Source: Spirometra erinaceieuropaei
Taxonomy: Eukaryota; Platyhelminthes; Cestoda; Diphyllobothriidea; Diphyllobothriidae
DNA length: 64,000 nt
Direction: 5' to 3'
NCBI GenBank assembly: GCA_902702965.1
Contig: CACRXP010000088.1
Coordinates: 634,415 to 698,414, forward strand
Shown: positions 32,341 to 42,607 of the stretch, piece by piece
How the letters are laid out: each line of letters begins with the position of its first letter
Position numbering within the stretch: position 1 is the first letter of the stretch
Made by a program: the position numbers and the translations under genes
Notes under the pieces: generated by a model
The model's database searches: none
Told to the model about the DNA's origin: nothing
Seen by the model: only the letters and a program-made list of their open reading frames with translations

Positions 32341-32617
32341 AACCGTAATCCCTAGCACCTCTACGTTGGATCGCTGACTCCTACTCGCATGCCGGATCGA
32401 CGATCATTAACTCCACCGTCCGAAGTCACATTGAATCGTCATCCCGCCTACCCTCTAACACAGGGAGCCGCAGCAGTTCCCTCTTCCCTCCCCCACCACA
32501 GTCCCTAGCCTAATTATGTCTCCACCCCCCATTCATACATAACTTGCTTACCTATTAGCGGCTGCCCTGTCACGCCAACCAATTTGGTCTGAACACTTCA
32601 CTTTCTCCACTGTTTAT

Positions 32618-32662
32618 TTCGTCTGACGACGGGTTGGTGTCACCAGCTCGAAAATTCACTAT
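32618..32662 (+). ncRNA. PLE-D 3' hammerhead ribozyme, intact core
   Basis: CTGACGA (32623-32629), the long stem II GGGTTGGTG/CACCAGCTC and GAAA (32650-32653) are intact. Helix III is the 2-bp palindrome AATT and the cleavage triplet is TTC. Stem I is reduced to two pairs because ACGAG of the sister copy has become ACTAT. Core integrity is seen; activity would be impaired by stem I. Confidence 0.72.
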
Positions 32663-32758
32663 TACAACTCCATTTTTTCCGACGAGCCTTCTATCTTCAT
32701 CATATTATCTCGGAATGCACACTTCCTCAACTATTCAATATGTATATTACATTAGCTG

Positions 32759-33556
32759 TTGTTTTTAGTCGATGGCGATGTTGTTTTAGGCGATGGGGGA
32801 CTAAAAACAACAGTTTACCGAAAGGCGACAAATACCTCTCGTATTCTGAGTTTTCTCAGCAACCACCCCCTTTCGCACAAACGCAGCTGCGTAAGAACAC
32901 TCTACCGGCGGGTAGAAACCCATTGCACAGAGCCAGCCGACAAGAAGGCCGAGGCTCAGTTCCTGAAGAAACTCTTCACCATGAACGGCTACCCTGGGAA
33001 TTTCGTCGAAAAGTGCAGGCGAGAAACACGGGGAAGAAAATCGAAGGGGCAGCCGAAACCGAAGTGCTGGCGCGCAGTTCCGTACGTAGCTGGTTTGTCA
33101 GATGAATTCGCCAGACTGGTGAGCGAATTTGGGATCGGCGTCGCGCACAGACCTGAAGCCACAATCCGCCGTCAACTCATGCAGCCCAAGGATCCGATTC
33201 CCATAAATCAGAAATCGGGGGTCATCTACCGCATAGACTGCAATTGCGGTCAGGCCAGTTATGTTAGTGAAACCGGAAAACAGGTCCGCACGAGATTGCA
33301 TGAGCATGAATTGGCCGTGAGACGGAAGGATAAACTCTCTTTGGTAGCCGCCCACGCCTCCTCGCCAGGACACGCCTTTGACTTTGGGAGCGTGAGAATA
33401 CTAGAACAGTCAGACAACCGAGTTGCGCGCCTGCTACAGGAAGCGTGGCACTCAACCGAGGACGCGATTAATCGACATATCGATCTGCCAATCGCCTATC
33501 AAGCACTGCGTGAACAAATCAACGGCGCAGCTAGAGGTCACCCCCGGCAGAGGTGA
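32759..33556 (+). CDS. Penelope-like element (type C), open frame for RT end, linker and GIY-YIG endonuclease
   Basis: A single open frame of about 265 codons carries no RT catalytic box but includes the RT end (GGLKTTVYRKATNTSRILSF, HKRSCVRTLYRRVETHC). The linker has NGYPGNFVEKCRRETRGR and FARLVSEFGIGVAHRPEATI. The nuclease has SGVIYRIDCNCGQASYVSET (residues about 156-175), RTRLHEHELAVRRKDKLSL and AWHSTEDAINRHIDLPIAY. The glycine of the YIG strand is Ser here (YVS), which may weaken catalysis. It is the least broken PLE-C reading frame in the window. It is 5'-truncated, so it cannot move by itself. It is followed by a hammerhead-like end at 33590-33630. Confidence 0.85.
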   Translation: MFLVDGDVVLGDGGLKTTVYRKATNTSRILSFLSNHPLSHKRSCVRTLYRRVETHCTEPADKKAEAQFLKKLFTMNGYPGNFVEKCRRETRGRKSKGQPKPKCWRAVPYVAGLSDEFARLVSEFGIGVAHRPEATIRRQLMQPKDPIPINQKSGVIYRIDCNCGQASYVSETGKQVRTRLHEHELAVRRKDKLSLVAAHASSPGHAFDFGSVRILEQSDNRVARLLQEAWHSTEDAINRHIDLPIAYQALREQINGAARGHPRQR

Positions 33557-33589
33557 GCTAAATACACGACGAGCTGTACAGTTTTTTCA

Positions 33590-33646
33590 TTCCTTGACGA
33601 TGGGCTCGCGTGAGAGTTCGAAACGTCGGATATATATATATATATA
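33590..33646 (+). ncRNA. PLE-C terminal hammerhead-like motif ending in (AT)n
   Basis: TTGACGA (33594-33600), stem II of six pairs (two G-U) with a hexaloop, and GAAACGTC (33620-33627) are present. The element stops two bases after the predicted cleavage point and passes into (AT)n (33630-33646). Stem I is TCC/GGA. The first core base is T, not C. Confidence 0.5.
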
Positions 33647-34132
33647 TGAGAATAAGAGGCGATCTCGGGAACCATGGTTATATTGCCCTACAGGTTATAA
33701 TGGTTATATTACAGGCCACCGGTGAACACAAGTCCGGCGAGACGGTGGGTGACTCAACACGGCAGACGAATGATCCGGGCACTCCTCCAAGACTGCCACC
33801 TTCGGCTGCGTAAATACAACGGGGTTTTACGCCAAGAGGTCACAAAGTGCACTGACGTCATCGACGAAGACGGCGTCACGCTGCTCCAACAGGTGATTGA
33901 TAGACGGGCCAGAGAACTACGGGCAAAAAGAGATGTTGAACTGGCTGCCAAGCTTCGAAGTGTAAGCCACTCACCTCCGGGAGAAAACGAAATCCTTGTT
34001 CACAATATGTCCTCCAAACAGCTGACTCCTGCACAACTGAAAGTGCTGAATCATGAAGCTTGCTTCAACACCACGGACGCCGATCATTAGGGCAATATAG
34101 CCATGGTTCCCGAGATCGCCTCTTCTTCTCAT
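33646..34132 (+). repeat. 45-bp inverted repeat flanking the PLE-D N-terminal segment
   Basis: 33646-33690 and 34088-34132 are reverse complements with two mismatches (AGGCGATCTCGGGAACCATGG block). They bracket the N-terminal coding segment of PLE-D. The right copy sits where the RT N-terminal region should continue. Confidence 0.8.
33722..34090 (+). pseudogene. Penelope-like element (type D), N-terminal protein segment
   Basis: An open stretch of 122 codons reads MIRALLQDCHLRLRKYNGVL, LLQQVIDRRARELRAKRDVE and SSKQLTPAQLKVLNHEACF, ending with FNTTDADH and a stop. Text of the SxxxLTPAQLxVLxHxxxFNTTDAD kind is typical of the segment that precedes the RT domain of flatworm PLEs. The adjoining RT N-terminal part (well over a hundred residues in complete elements) is missing; the inverted repeat at 34088 takes its place. 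Confidence 0.72.
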
Positions 34133-35665
34133 TTATGTCCGGGGACGCGCATCTTCGCCTCAGTGATCCCCACATCGCACACGCGTATGGCCTCCCGAAA
34201 GTGCACAAAGTGGATGTCCCCCTGAGGATTATAGTGCCACTTATCGGATCACCCACTTACAATATGGCTAAGTGGTTATACAGTCGTCTGAAGCGGCTCA
34301 CTCATGGATCGGACTTCAGCATTAACCACTCTCAAGCGTTCCTCCGCAGGGTACAAGGCCTCAAAGTAAGTACCGATGAATGCTTCCTGTCCTTTGACGT
34401 CGTTGCCTTGTTTTCTTTCATACAACACGATTTGGCGATTGAATGCGTAGCCCAACGCCTACAGAACAATCCTATTGAGATCCCAACGCACCATGTTATA
34501 GAACTGCTAAATCTTCGCCTTAGGAACTATTGTCAATTTGATAATTAGGTACTACCAAGAGGTAAAGGGAACACCGATGGGCTCACCAATATCAGGACTG
34601 CTCGCCGAACTAGTTTTGCAGCGACTAGAAGAGATAGTTTTCCGAACTATCAAGCCTAAACTATGGCTTCGTTACGTTGATGACACCTTTGTCATAATAA
34701 AGAAGTGCGAAGTCGAACGTCTTCACCAGAGACTGAATGACGTCTTCCCAGCCATACAGTTTACCCGCGAAGAGGTAATTGGAGACAGCTTGCCGTTTCT
34801 GGACGTGAGAATACAGAAGTTGAGCGATGGTAGCCTGGCAACAAGCGTCCATAGGAAAGACTCTAACTCTGAGATTATCCTCAACTTTGGAAGCAACCAC
34901 CCTGCAGCTCACAAAAGAAGCTGCGTACGAACTCTGTTCCACCGAGCCTACCGTTATTGTAACAGCAACGATCTCCTGAACAAAGAGCTTGCTCACCTGT
35001 ATCGATTATTCCGCTCTAACGGATATCCGATCAGTTTTGTAAAGAACTGTCTCAGGCAGCAGACACAGTCGAAAGACCCCATCCCCAACGGAGAGATTGT
35101 GACGCGAAAATTCTACTCCTTGCCATATATGCGTGGAACTTCTGAAATAATCGCCCGGCAGTTCAGCCGCTTAGGTATTCACGTTGCCCACAAACCGGCA
35201 TCTTCACTACGCGCAGCACTATCTCGAGTGAAGGATCCCATCCCCAAAGAACAACAAACGAACGTAATTTATCGCATCCCGTGTGCCAATTGCTCTTGCG
35301 TGTATGTTGGCCATACAGGTCGATGCTTGGGCACCCGTATCAACGAACACAAACTAGCTATCCGTCGACGAGACCCCCTGTCCCTCGTCTTTGCCCATGC
35401 ACTCGAGTACGACCACCAATTCAATTGGAATGACACTGAGGTCGTCGCCATGGCTAACACAAACGGAGCGAGGGAATTTCTCGAGGCTTGGTACTCCAAT
35501 GCGGGTAGTATCAACCGCCACATTGACTTAGATGTCCATTACGAGGGCCTACGTTCACGAATGACTGCCCCCTGCCCTAATCACGCATCAACGACCGCGA
35601 ATACAGCCGCCCGCATTCCAACTGATTCCCCACCCACCCTCCCCCTCCAGCACGGTGCGCCGTAA
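34133..35665 (+). pseudogene. Penelope-like element (type D), RT palm, thumb and GIY-YIG endonuclease; one frameshift
   Basis: This is the best-preserved PLE here. The first frame (to 34548) has AYGLPKVHKVDVPLRIIVPL and motif A LSFDVVALFSF. A single-base frameshift near 34546 (after QFDN) moves to the frame of 34538-35665 (375 codons). In that frame are GTPMGSPISG (residues 11-20), the catalytic YVDD (46-49), SLPFLDVRIQKLSDGSL, and HKRSCVRTLFHRAYRYCN. The linker includes LPYMRGTSEIIARQFSRLGI. The nuclease spans residues about 242-340 (NVIYRIPCANCSCVYVGHTG, RINEHKLAIRRRDP, EAWYSNAGSINRHIDL). RT and nuclease residues are intact. The frameshift and the missing RT N-terminus prevent function. Confidence 0.92.
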
Positions 35666-35759
35666 TTGTTCCGCCTCCTCTCCCTTCCCCGCCCCTCACT
35701 CAGTGACCTACCATGACCTCGGGAGCCCACCCCACCCCCCCTCACACGTCAGTGGTCTG

Positions 35760-35880
35760 TTCTGTCCTATCACGCTAACTGGTCTACTGTGACAAAATAA
35801 CTTTCTCCCTCGTTTTCATTACGGGTTGGTGTCACCAGCTCGAAAATTCACGAGTACAACTCGACTTTTCCGAAGAACCT
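35760..35880 (+). ncRNA. PLE-D 3' end with deleted hammerhead
   Basis: The sequence matches 7310-7430, but the TCGTCTGACG portion containing the CTGANGA box is missing. Stem II, GAAA, AATTC and the stem I strand ACGAG remain (35820-35862). Confidence 0.65.
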
Positions 35881-36649
35881 CTTCTCCCTACTGCAACCAG
35901 CGAACATATCTAAGTCATCGATTAGACCATCAGTGTATAAAGAAGCGGAGAAATTCCCCAGAGAGCAGAGATGTATCGGTATAATTGGCAGTCACTCCCA
36001 AAAGCGAGACACACTAATCTTTTCCCATGGAAAGTAATATTAAAGGTGGATATCTGACGCACCGGGGAGCTTCTCCATGGCATACAGTCAGGCTTGGTGT
36101 CACATATGTCAGACAACACATGCGTGTACATACTAAAAATAGTTGATTTCTAAAAGTTGATTGGCGGCAAAAAGCCTGTTTGCGATTAGTCATTGAGGTG
36201 GAACACGAAAATAATGACACCGCTATACGGGAGGTCTTGTGCTAATTTCGGAAGAGATTAATGACAGGCTATGGTTATTGATAGTTATTACCAAGGCCAA
36301 GGATGAGTTAATGTAATAGCTCATGATTTGTCGAAAAATATCACATGAAAATCCCTACAAAACAAAACCCGAACAAATTTCGGTCTCAAAAGTCACAGAT
36401 GCGAACAAAAGACCGTTCCTATAGAGAAGTCATAGTTTGGTTTATTTATATGTGTTGACGTGAAAATAATCAATTTTTGCTGGAAACTGGAATTTTTGGG
36501 AATGATCATCTTAGAAATCGGTCAAAAAAGGAATAAGGAAGGTGATGCGTAAAAAGGAGAAAAACATGAAAAATGACAATAAGTACAAAAGATCAGTACT
36601 CTGTTGATCGTCCCTCTGCATTTAACATTGCAGAAATTATATAAAATTT
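35881..36649. other. Spacer with no recognised feature
   Basis: Short ORFs only; AT-rich towards 36300-36640. Confidence 0.35.
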
Positions 36650-37215
36650 GACACGGACCGATTGTCTAAAGCAGGTTGTTTACTGTGATTATCTAAAACA
36701 AAATTGAGCTTTTCTCGCACTGACAGTCTCCTATTTGCCTTGTGCAAATATCTTTTGATAAGTGCAAAAAGATTTTCGACAGGATTAAGGTCCGGACTCT
36801 TGAGAGGCATAACAATCGACTAGAGAGACTGAGAGACTTGCTGTTAAAAATGTAGATTAAGGCTGTAAGCGTTATCAGATTCATACCTCTTTAGAGAAGT
36901 GGACAAGAGCATTACTATGTAAAATAATGGTATCAATTGAACATCAGTGGGTATCGCTGTAAACCAAAGATATTCTTCATAATACTGATGAAGACATTGC
37001 TGTTCCCGATGTCGGTATTCGACTGCCTGGCTGGCCACTCTCTCTGATGGCCATCCAAACCATCAACTGTCGACGGTTCCTGAAGGTGGACGTCGGCGTG
37101 GTATGCCTTTTTGGAAAGCTCTTTCCAGAAATGGCTGTGTTGATCGAATTCCTAGGCTTGTTTGAAAAGTGAGACCTCATCGCACAAGTTAATGCTCTTC
37201 TTGAATGTGGGCCGG
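36650..37215 (-). pseudogene. Tc1/mariner-type transposase relic
   Basis: Read on the minus strand across frames: NLCDEVSLF (possible first-Asp region), QLMVWMAIRESGQ (counterpart of the VWG-AIS block), HSNALVHFSKEV (counterpart of the QDNAxxHxSK block, with Ser where the second catalytic Asp should be) and KSPDLNPVENLFALIKRY (36741-36806; the SPDLNPIENLW block holding the third acidic residue). Many stops and frame changes are present. The N-terminal helix-turn-helix part is not found, nor are terminal inverted repeats. A link with the TA-flanked MITEs in this window is possible but not shown. Confidence 0.78.
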
Positions 37216-39544
37216 TAATAAATATTTTTCATTGAAAATAAAAACGTCCCCTAACAAGTTTTCTACTAAAACGGCCTAATTATTGTATTTGTCGAAGTTA
37301 GAATTCCTGCATCCTTTTCCGAACTACGGCCACAGTGCACATCAACAGACACTCTCTGTGAATGGCCTGATTGGACATAAATTAACACTGTTTTAGTGTA
37401 CAAGGAATAAACTCGTGGTCTTGCTAACTTGTGGACGAGTTTGGTCAGCCATGCTTGTACGCATCCACGTATGTCTTTCTTTTATCACGCTACTACCCTA
37501 TTCATGGTAACGCCATTATTTGCTCAGTAACAACACTAGACCTTCTCTCCCGCCGTTGGAACGTTTACGTTAACAACAAAGTCATTAGTTTGACATTTCA
37601 TCACATTAGTCAACACTGTTCACAGTTTAAGTCATATCTTATTACTTCTTTCGTAAATCGGCACACTTTTTGTTTTCCAGCTCTCTTTTTACTTATTTGG
37701 ACCTTCTGTTCTGATTCTGTGCAACCTGACCCTACCTTAATGACTGTACGCTTGGAGGCATCTGGTTGTAAGTGCATTATCTACACTTTGTTAAGCATAT
37801 ACCATTATAGAACCCGTGTTCCTGTCTAAAACCGTTTATTGACAGTGTTTCTAACAACGGATGGACACAATATAAGACATGTCAGGCAATCTGATCTGGA
37901 TAGACTCAAGGAAGCTGGGTAAACAGTACTCTAATGGAAAGTATTTGAACGGACTACTAGTTGACGGGCAGATAAGTTCTGCAAAGTCAACCAAATTCCA
38001 CCAATAAGAATTGTAGGGGACGCTAAGGTCCTTGTCAATCCCTGACTTGGACAGACACTCTATGATTGCGGGACAGAGCGATGCCGATATTAAGTGCAGC
38101 AGGCAAAGTATAAGGAAGTTGGAATAGCAGTTGAAAGAGGGGATGAAGTTCGTCGACCCAAGGAATGGTAGGGGATATACCACTGCTTGAATCAAAAACA
38201 TGCTATATTCGGCGAGTCACCAACCATCGATGCTCGCGGTCGCTGTCTCCTTCCGATTCAGCGGTTAGGCAGTGACGTACTACTGAGATTAAATGTACGC
38301 ACTGCTCGAAATTTAAATTAGACTGCCAGGATGATCTCCAGCGTCCTAAGGTCCTGCCTCAGTCACATCCATAATGTAAATTTTAAATTCGTGCTTTACT
38401 TGCTACTAATTATGTTTTAGTAACCAGATGTTACGGTATTGCGCTTCAGTTGTTTCTGTATCCTTATCGTCAATTCTCGTCGTTTGTTGTTTTTTGTTTT
38501 CTATTGTCGCTTGCTTATAAACCTACCACTAGGCGTTGGTGCCTTTCGCGTGATTGCTTGTCTAATCATGTCGAATATATGTCCACCTAATGAACGTATG
38601 CCCCGTCTCGCTAACTTTATCGTGCTATGCTCATCTTGCCGTTTATTACTTTGGAATCACAAAGCATATTAGATTTATTTCGACTGTCTGCTGACATAGC
38701 CTTTGACCTATGGTGCGTCTATTGTGGTAAACAAACTAGCGTTGAATCGAGAAAAGCCAGAGAATAGTAACACTCAGTTGGGACTATTGCATTTTTCAGA
38801 CAAAAAACCTCTCAAATACTGGTCGCTCTAAAGAAGCTTTGAGAGTGGAGTCGCCAAAAGGTTAACGATGAGACCAGAGAAAGTATCGAAGGCTGCGCCA
38901 TCTTACAACCCAGCGAAGGGTATAGCGAGGTTCATAAATCCCTTTGAAAGCGATTTTTCCAACTCCATTTACGTGCCAGGGGCCAGATAGATGAATGACC
39001 AGGTTCTTGATCAACAACAACAACAACAATAGGGGGGGGGAGCGATCCCAGTGTGTGCGAAGTCTGCCGGCAACCGGTTCTGTCACCACATCTCGAAGTG
39101 TTAGCATTTGTTTCGATGCTCAATCCTTTAACGCCTGCCAGAATCGCAGATGGTCCATCCTGTTGGCCAAGCGCATCTACCACGTGGTCCGTTTGGGGGC
39201 ACGAGTGTCAACCTGTCAAAGTCGCCCAGAATTGTATTAAAAGTCAAAGAATAAGCATGCCATTGCTAATTCCCTGCACGGCGTCTAACAGTAAACGCTG
39301 TAGCAGTATTTTGCTTGTTTAGTGGGAGGAAGGTGTTTGAGGCTGAAACAACGGACTCTGTATTCTTTAAAGACTGTGTGCATCTGATATGCCATGATTC
39401 ACCAAATTGTGGCCTTCGCAGACTGCCCTACACTGGCAGTTCTCTGGCACCTGCCGGTAGATGCTCTTGCGTTCCCGCGGGGTATACAGGCCGTGTGCGT
39501 GTACGTCCAGTGACTTTTGCCATCCTCGCCATTTTCTGACAAGT
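37216..39544. other. Spacer with unidentified ORFs
   Basis: A 132-codon plus-strand ORF (37431-37829) and a 116-codon minus-strand ORF (37851-38201) have no known motif; both are hydrophobic and could be chance. (AAC)n plus a G-run lies at about 39013-39040. Confidence 0.3.
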
Positions 39545-39840
39545 CTTTATTGTTAACTAAATTCCTGGTCAAGTATTTGTTGTGGACAAGTGACGTGGTG
39601 GTACGCCTGGGTGCGGGTCCGGCCGCGCAAGCCACCGGCGCCCTCTCTTGTCTGCGGTCTTCCAGACTATGTTTTGACACCGGGCCCACGTTGGGGAGGA
39701 GGAGGAGGAGAGATTGTGGCAGAGGGTTCGTAAGCCCACACACACAAGTTGCCGCGCCTGCTTTCACCTTATTGTAAAGCACACGGGAAACATGGTCAGA
39801 CGCGATGCTCGAACTGTCATCTGAACAAACTCGTCGATGA
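39545..39840 (+). repeat. Repeat family R2 copy
   Basis: It shows the R2 order: TTGTTGTGGACAAGTGACGT, GGTGGTACGCCTGGGTGCGG, GGTCTTCCAGACTATGTTTT, GACACCGGGCCC, a GGAGGAGGAGGAGAGA block, and AAGCACACGGG. Confidence 0.6.
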
Positions 39841-39889
39841 ACTGATGCGGACTTTTTGATCTAGACGTATTCCGTCCTAGAAAGGCTAG

Positions 39890-41290
39890 GATATATGCGG
39901 AACTTTGAGTCCGAAAGCCCACCTCCTTGGATAGAGCATACACGGTGGAGTATAAAAGAGTAAGGAACCTGTTCGAATCCTACGTGGATTTGACCCAAGG
40001 GCGCTTAAAAGTCCTTCCACCTTGAAGGAAAAGCTCTCCTTGTTCGCGTGACAACTAGTTTGTTGTTCTAAGACGATAATGTGTCTTAAAAACATATTCT
40101 CGAAAAATCCCGGGTACAAGGAGATAAACGTTAAGGCAGTCACGGAGTATGTAAAGAGGGGTTGCACAGAACCTGTTGGATCCAGACTCACCGTTGTTGT
40201 GGGCCAACTTTGGTATTTAACCTACCGGGAAGCTGAGGATAGTGTTCGGCTGCGCTAGCCAGTTCAGGCAAACGTGGTTAAATCTCCAGTTAGTACGGGA
40301 ACCAGACCTGGGTAACTTATTATGGGGAGTGTTGACACGATTCCGTGAGTGCCCGTACGTAGCGTTGGCAGACCTAAAGTTATGTTCCACCAGATACGAG
40401 TGCGAAAATCAAAACGTTCGTGTCTATGTTTTCAGTGGTGGATAAATGGCGACATAAGACAGGGCCCCGAGATTTATCAAATAGCAGTCCACCCGTTCAG
40501 GGTATACTATTCCCCATATGTCACTAAATCTATCAATAAATCAAGCAATGAGCTTTCCTGGGGTCGCGATGTCAGGTACTTTAGGATATGCTCTTGCGCC
40601 GATGTCCGCTTGTTCTGCCGCAATTCTATACCAGCCTATTGCGGGCGTGGATTCTCACCTATGAACAGCCCTGCGCACTCACGGCCCCCGTTTGAATGAA
40701 TGACGAAGCAACTCGGTTGAGGCTCTCAAAAACGTCCCCGACGAAGAAGGACGAGCGGTCGGGTCATGTACCGAGATGTCAAACCAGCCGATGCTCACAG
40801 AATACTAGGTGTCGAGTGCAGCACGGCAACAGACACCTTCATTTCTGCGGTCAAGGAGACTACGGGTACAGCTATAGCTCGACCTTCAACGACTCACCTG
40901 GCTTCAATGCTCCCTTTTTGTCGTCAGCCAAGTTGCTTGTGCAGCAGTTGTGCCGGGCCAGCCTCGGATGGGACAACAAGGTCGATTATGAGTATGTGCG
41001 ACAGTTGTTTACCTGGACGAATCCGTCTCACGTTCATGACTGCGTTCGGATCCGACACCACCTAATCTCGGTTGGCTTAGGCACTGTCGAGCAATGTCAC
41101 CGACACGGTTTCTCGGACGCGTCAAAAAGCGGGTACGGGGCTGTAGTCAACCTTCGTATCGTTACGACTTTCTTCTGTGGAACAAGTCGCGAATCACGCG
41201 ACGGGAAACTGCACTTAAACCACGAAACCGGCAACCCCGCAGTTAACAGCGCAACTGCCGCGCATGCGAACTGCCCAGAGGTGGTTTAGG
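39890..41290 (+). pseudogene. BEL/Pao LTR retrotransposon pol fragment (RT and RNase H region)
   Basis: Plus-strand segments across frames read LKNIFSKNPGYKEINVKAVT and YVKRGCTEP (about 40090-40170), then FGCASQFRQTWLNLQLV, REPDLGNLLWGVLTRFREC, PYVALADLK/VMFHQIRVRK and CFQWWINGDIRQGPEIYQIA. This is the RT fingers-to-palm region of BEL/Pao pol (family pattern VFDCAAxFxGxSLNxxLLxGPDL, ADIExMFHQV). Downstream come LLVQQLCRASLGWDNKVDYE, LGTVEQCHRHGFSDASKSGY and GAVVNLRIV, the connection to RNase H. Frameshifts break the reading between 40349 and 40700. No LTRs, gag or integrase are seen. The element is a decayed internal fragment. Confidence 0.82.
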
Positions 41291-41677
41291 AAAGGAGAAG
41301 TTTGTGTGCGTAAGTGTATAAAAGTGACATTGTGTATTGGACATAAGGTTTAGGCACCAGTAGATGGGAACTCCCCGTCAGCCCTACCAAGTCTGTTCAG
41401 TAGGTGTGTTTAGGGTTTTTTTTCTTGCCGTGGCGGCTACAGGCTTACTTCACAGCTACCTTACGTACTAATGTTTATTCAGTAGGTGTGCTTGTGGTAT
41501 TTTTTGCCGCCGTGGATCAAGTCGCGAATCACGCCTTTAAAGGTCCAAATCATATCAAGGTTTGTGTAAGCCGCTGCGGTTTTATTCGTCAAACTGGCAA
41601 GACAGACCGAATTTGAACTCACACTAACAAATTTCGTCAAAGGCCCTCAGAACCGACTCAGTGGTTGTAAGTAGAAT

Positions 41678-41740
41678 AGCCTTACCGACAAAGACAAGAG
41701 AGACTGGAATGGCCATTTCCGTCCCATTTCAAGCCCGAAG
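41678..41740 (-). mobile_element. SINE body fragment (S9)
   Basis: Minus-strand GGAAATGGCCATTCCAGTC joined to TCTCTTGTCTTTGTCGGTAA is a truncated SINE body. The CTGANGA part of the hammerhead is absent. Confidence 0.6.
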
Positions 41741-41774
41741 TTGGCAAGACCTGGTTGTCTTACATTCTTTATTG

Positions 41775-42285
41775 TTCTCCAGTTATTTTTCCAGCTTTAC
41801 TTAAAAAAATCTAATTATTTTTAAACTTGTCACTCGAATGCTCGCCTCTGCTGCTGGTGTTTCCTATCATATTTTAGTTGATATCATCGTGCAGCGACGC
41901 TTCAACTCGGTGAAGCAATTCGCTGACCGAATTCTGAATGACACCGTCCATCCCCTTCATAATGAGTTAATGGCTGCAAAATCCTTACGCTCCATGCGTC
42001 GATGCTTCCGCCACATCCCTTGCCGCACTTCGGCCTATCGGAATTCCATACTGCCATTTCTAGCCCGGTATCTCACCTGCAAAGATGTTGAAAAACAAAA
42101 ACTAAAACTCGATCTTGCACCTTACAGTCCTTTTTTCTTCATATATAATTATGTCCAACTGCCCAATACCTGTTAATCTCTATGGTAATCACTGTGTACT
42201 GGAGAACCGTTTTTTCTGAAATTTGTGAAAGTTATTTTCAAAATAAAGCATTCCTCTCTCTCTCTCTCTCTTACAGCTGACCCCG
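41775..42285 (+). pseudogene. CR1-like LINE, ORF2 C-terminus and 3' tail
   Basis: Codons at about 41838-42170 read FADRILNDTVHPLHNEL, MAAKSLRSMRRCFRHIPC, RTSAYRNSILPFLARYLT and CKDVEKQKLKLDL. This is the same ORF end as at 15500-15660, so the element is a heavily 5'-truncated copy of the same or a sister family. The 3' end has AATAAAGC followed by a (CT)n run at about 42262-42283. 5' truncation is the normal result of target-primed reverse transcription. Confidence 0.78.
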
Positions 42286-42516
42286 AACACTATGTCACGT
42301 CTTAAAACATTTGTTGTCAACCGCATCTCTACAATATCAAACCTGTTAGACGCAACAAAATGGCGGTGCGTCGGTTCTGAGAATAACCCGGCTTCAAGAG
42401 TGGTAAGTGGTGACGGGCTTTAAAAAGAGTACATGGCTCACAGGCCACGCCTTTCTGGGTGAGAGGTCGGATAAGGGGTTCAAGGGACCGCATAGTGCAT
42501 TCACGCCGCAATGTTT

Positions 42517-42607
42517 NNNNNNNNNNNNNNNNNNNNNNNNNNNNNNNNNNNNNNNNNNNNNNNNNNNNNNNNNNNNNNNNNNNNNNNNNNNNNNNNNNNN
42601 NNNNNNN
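42517..42607. other. Assembly gap (91 N)
   Basis: This is a run of N in otherwise unassigned sequence; frames through it are meaningless. Confidence 0.95.

Noticed and set aside
34065..34256. 63-codon minus-strand ORF opposite PLE-D
   Set aside because: Antisense shadow of the RT entry motif and the inverted repeat.
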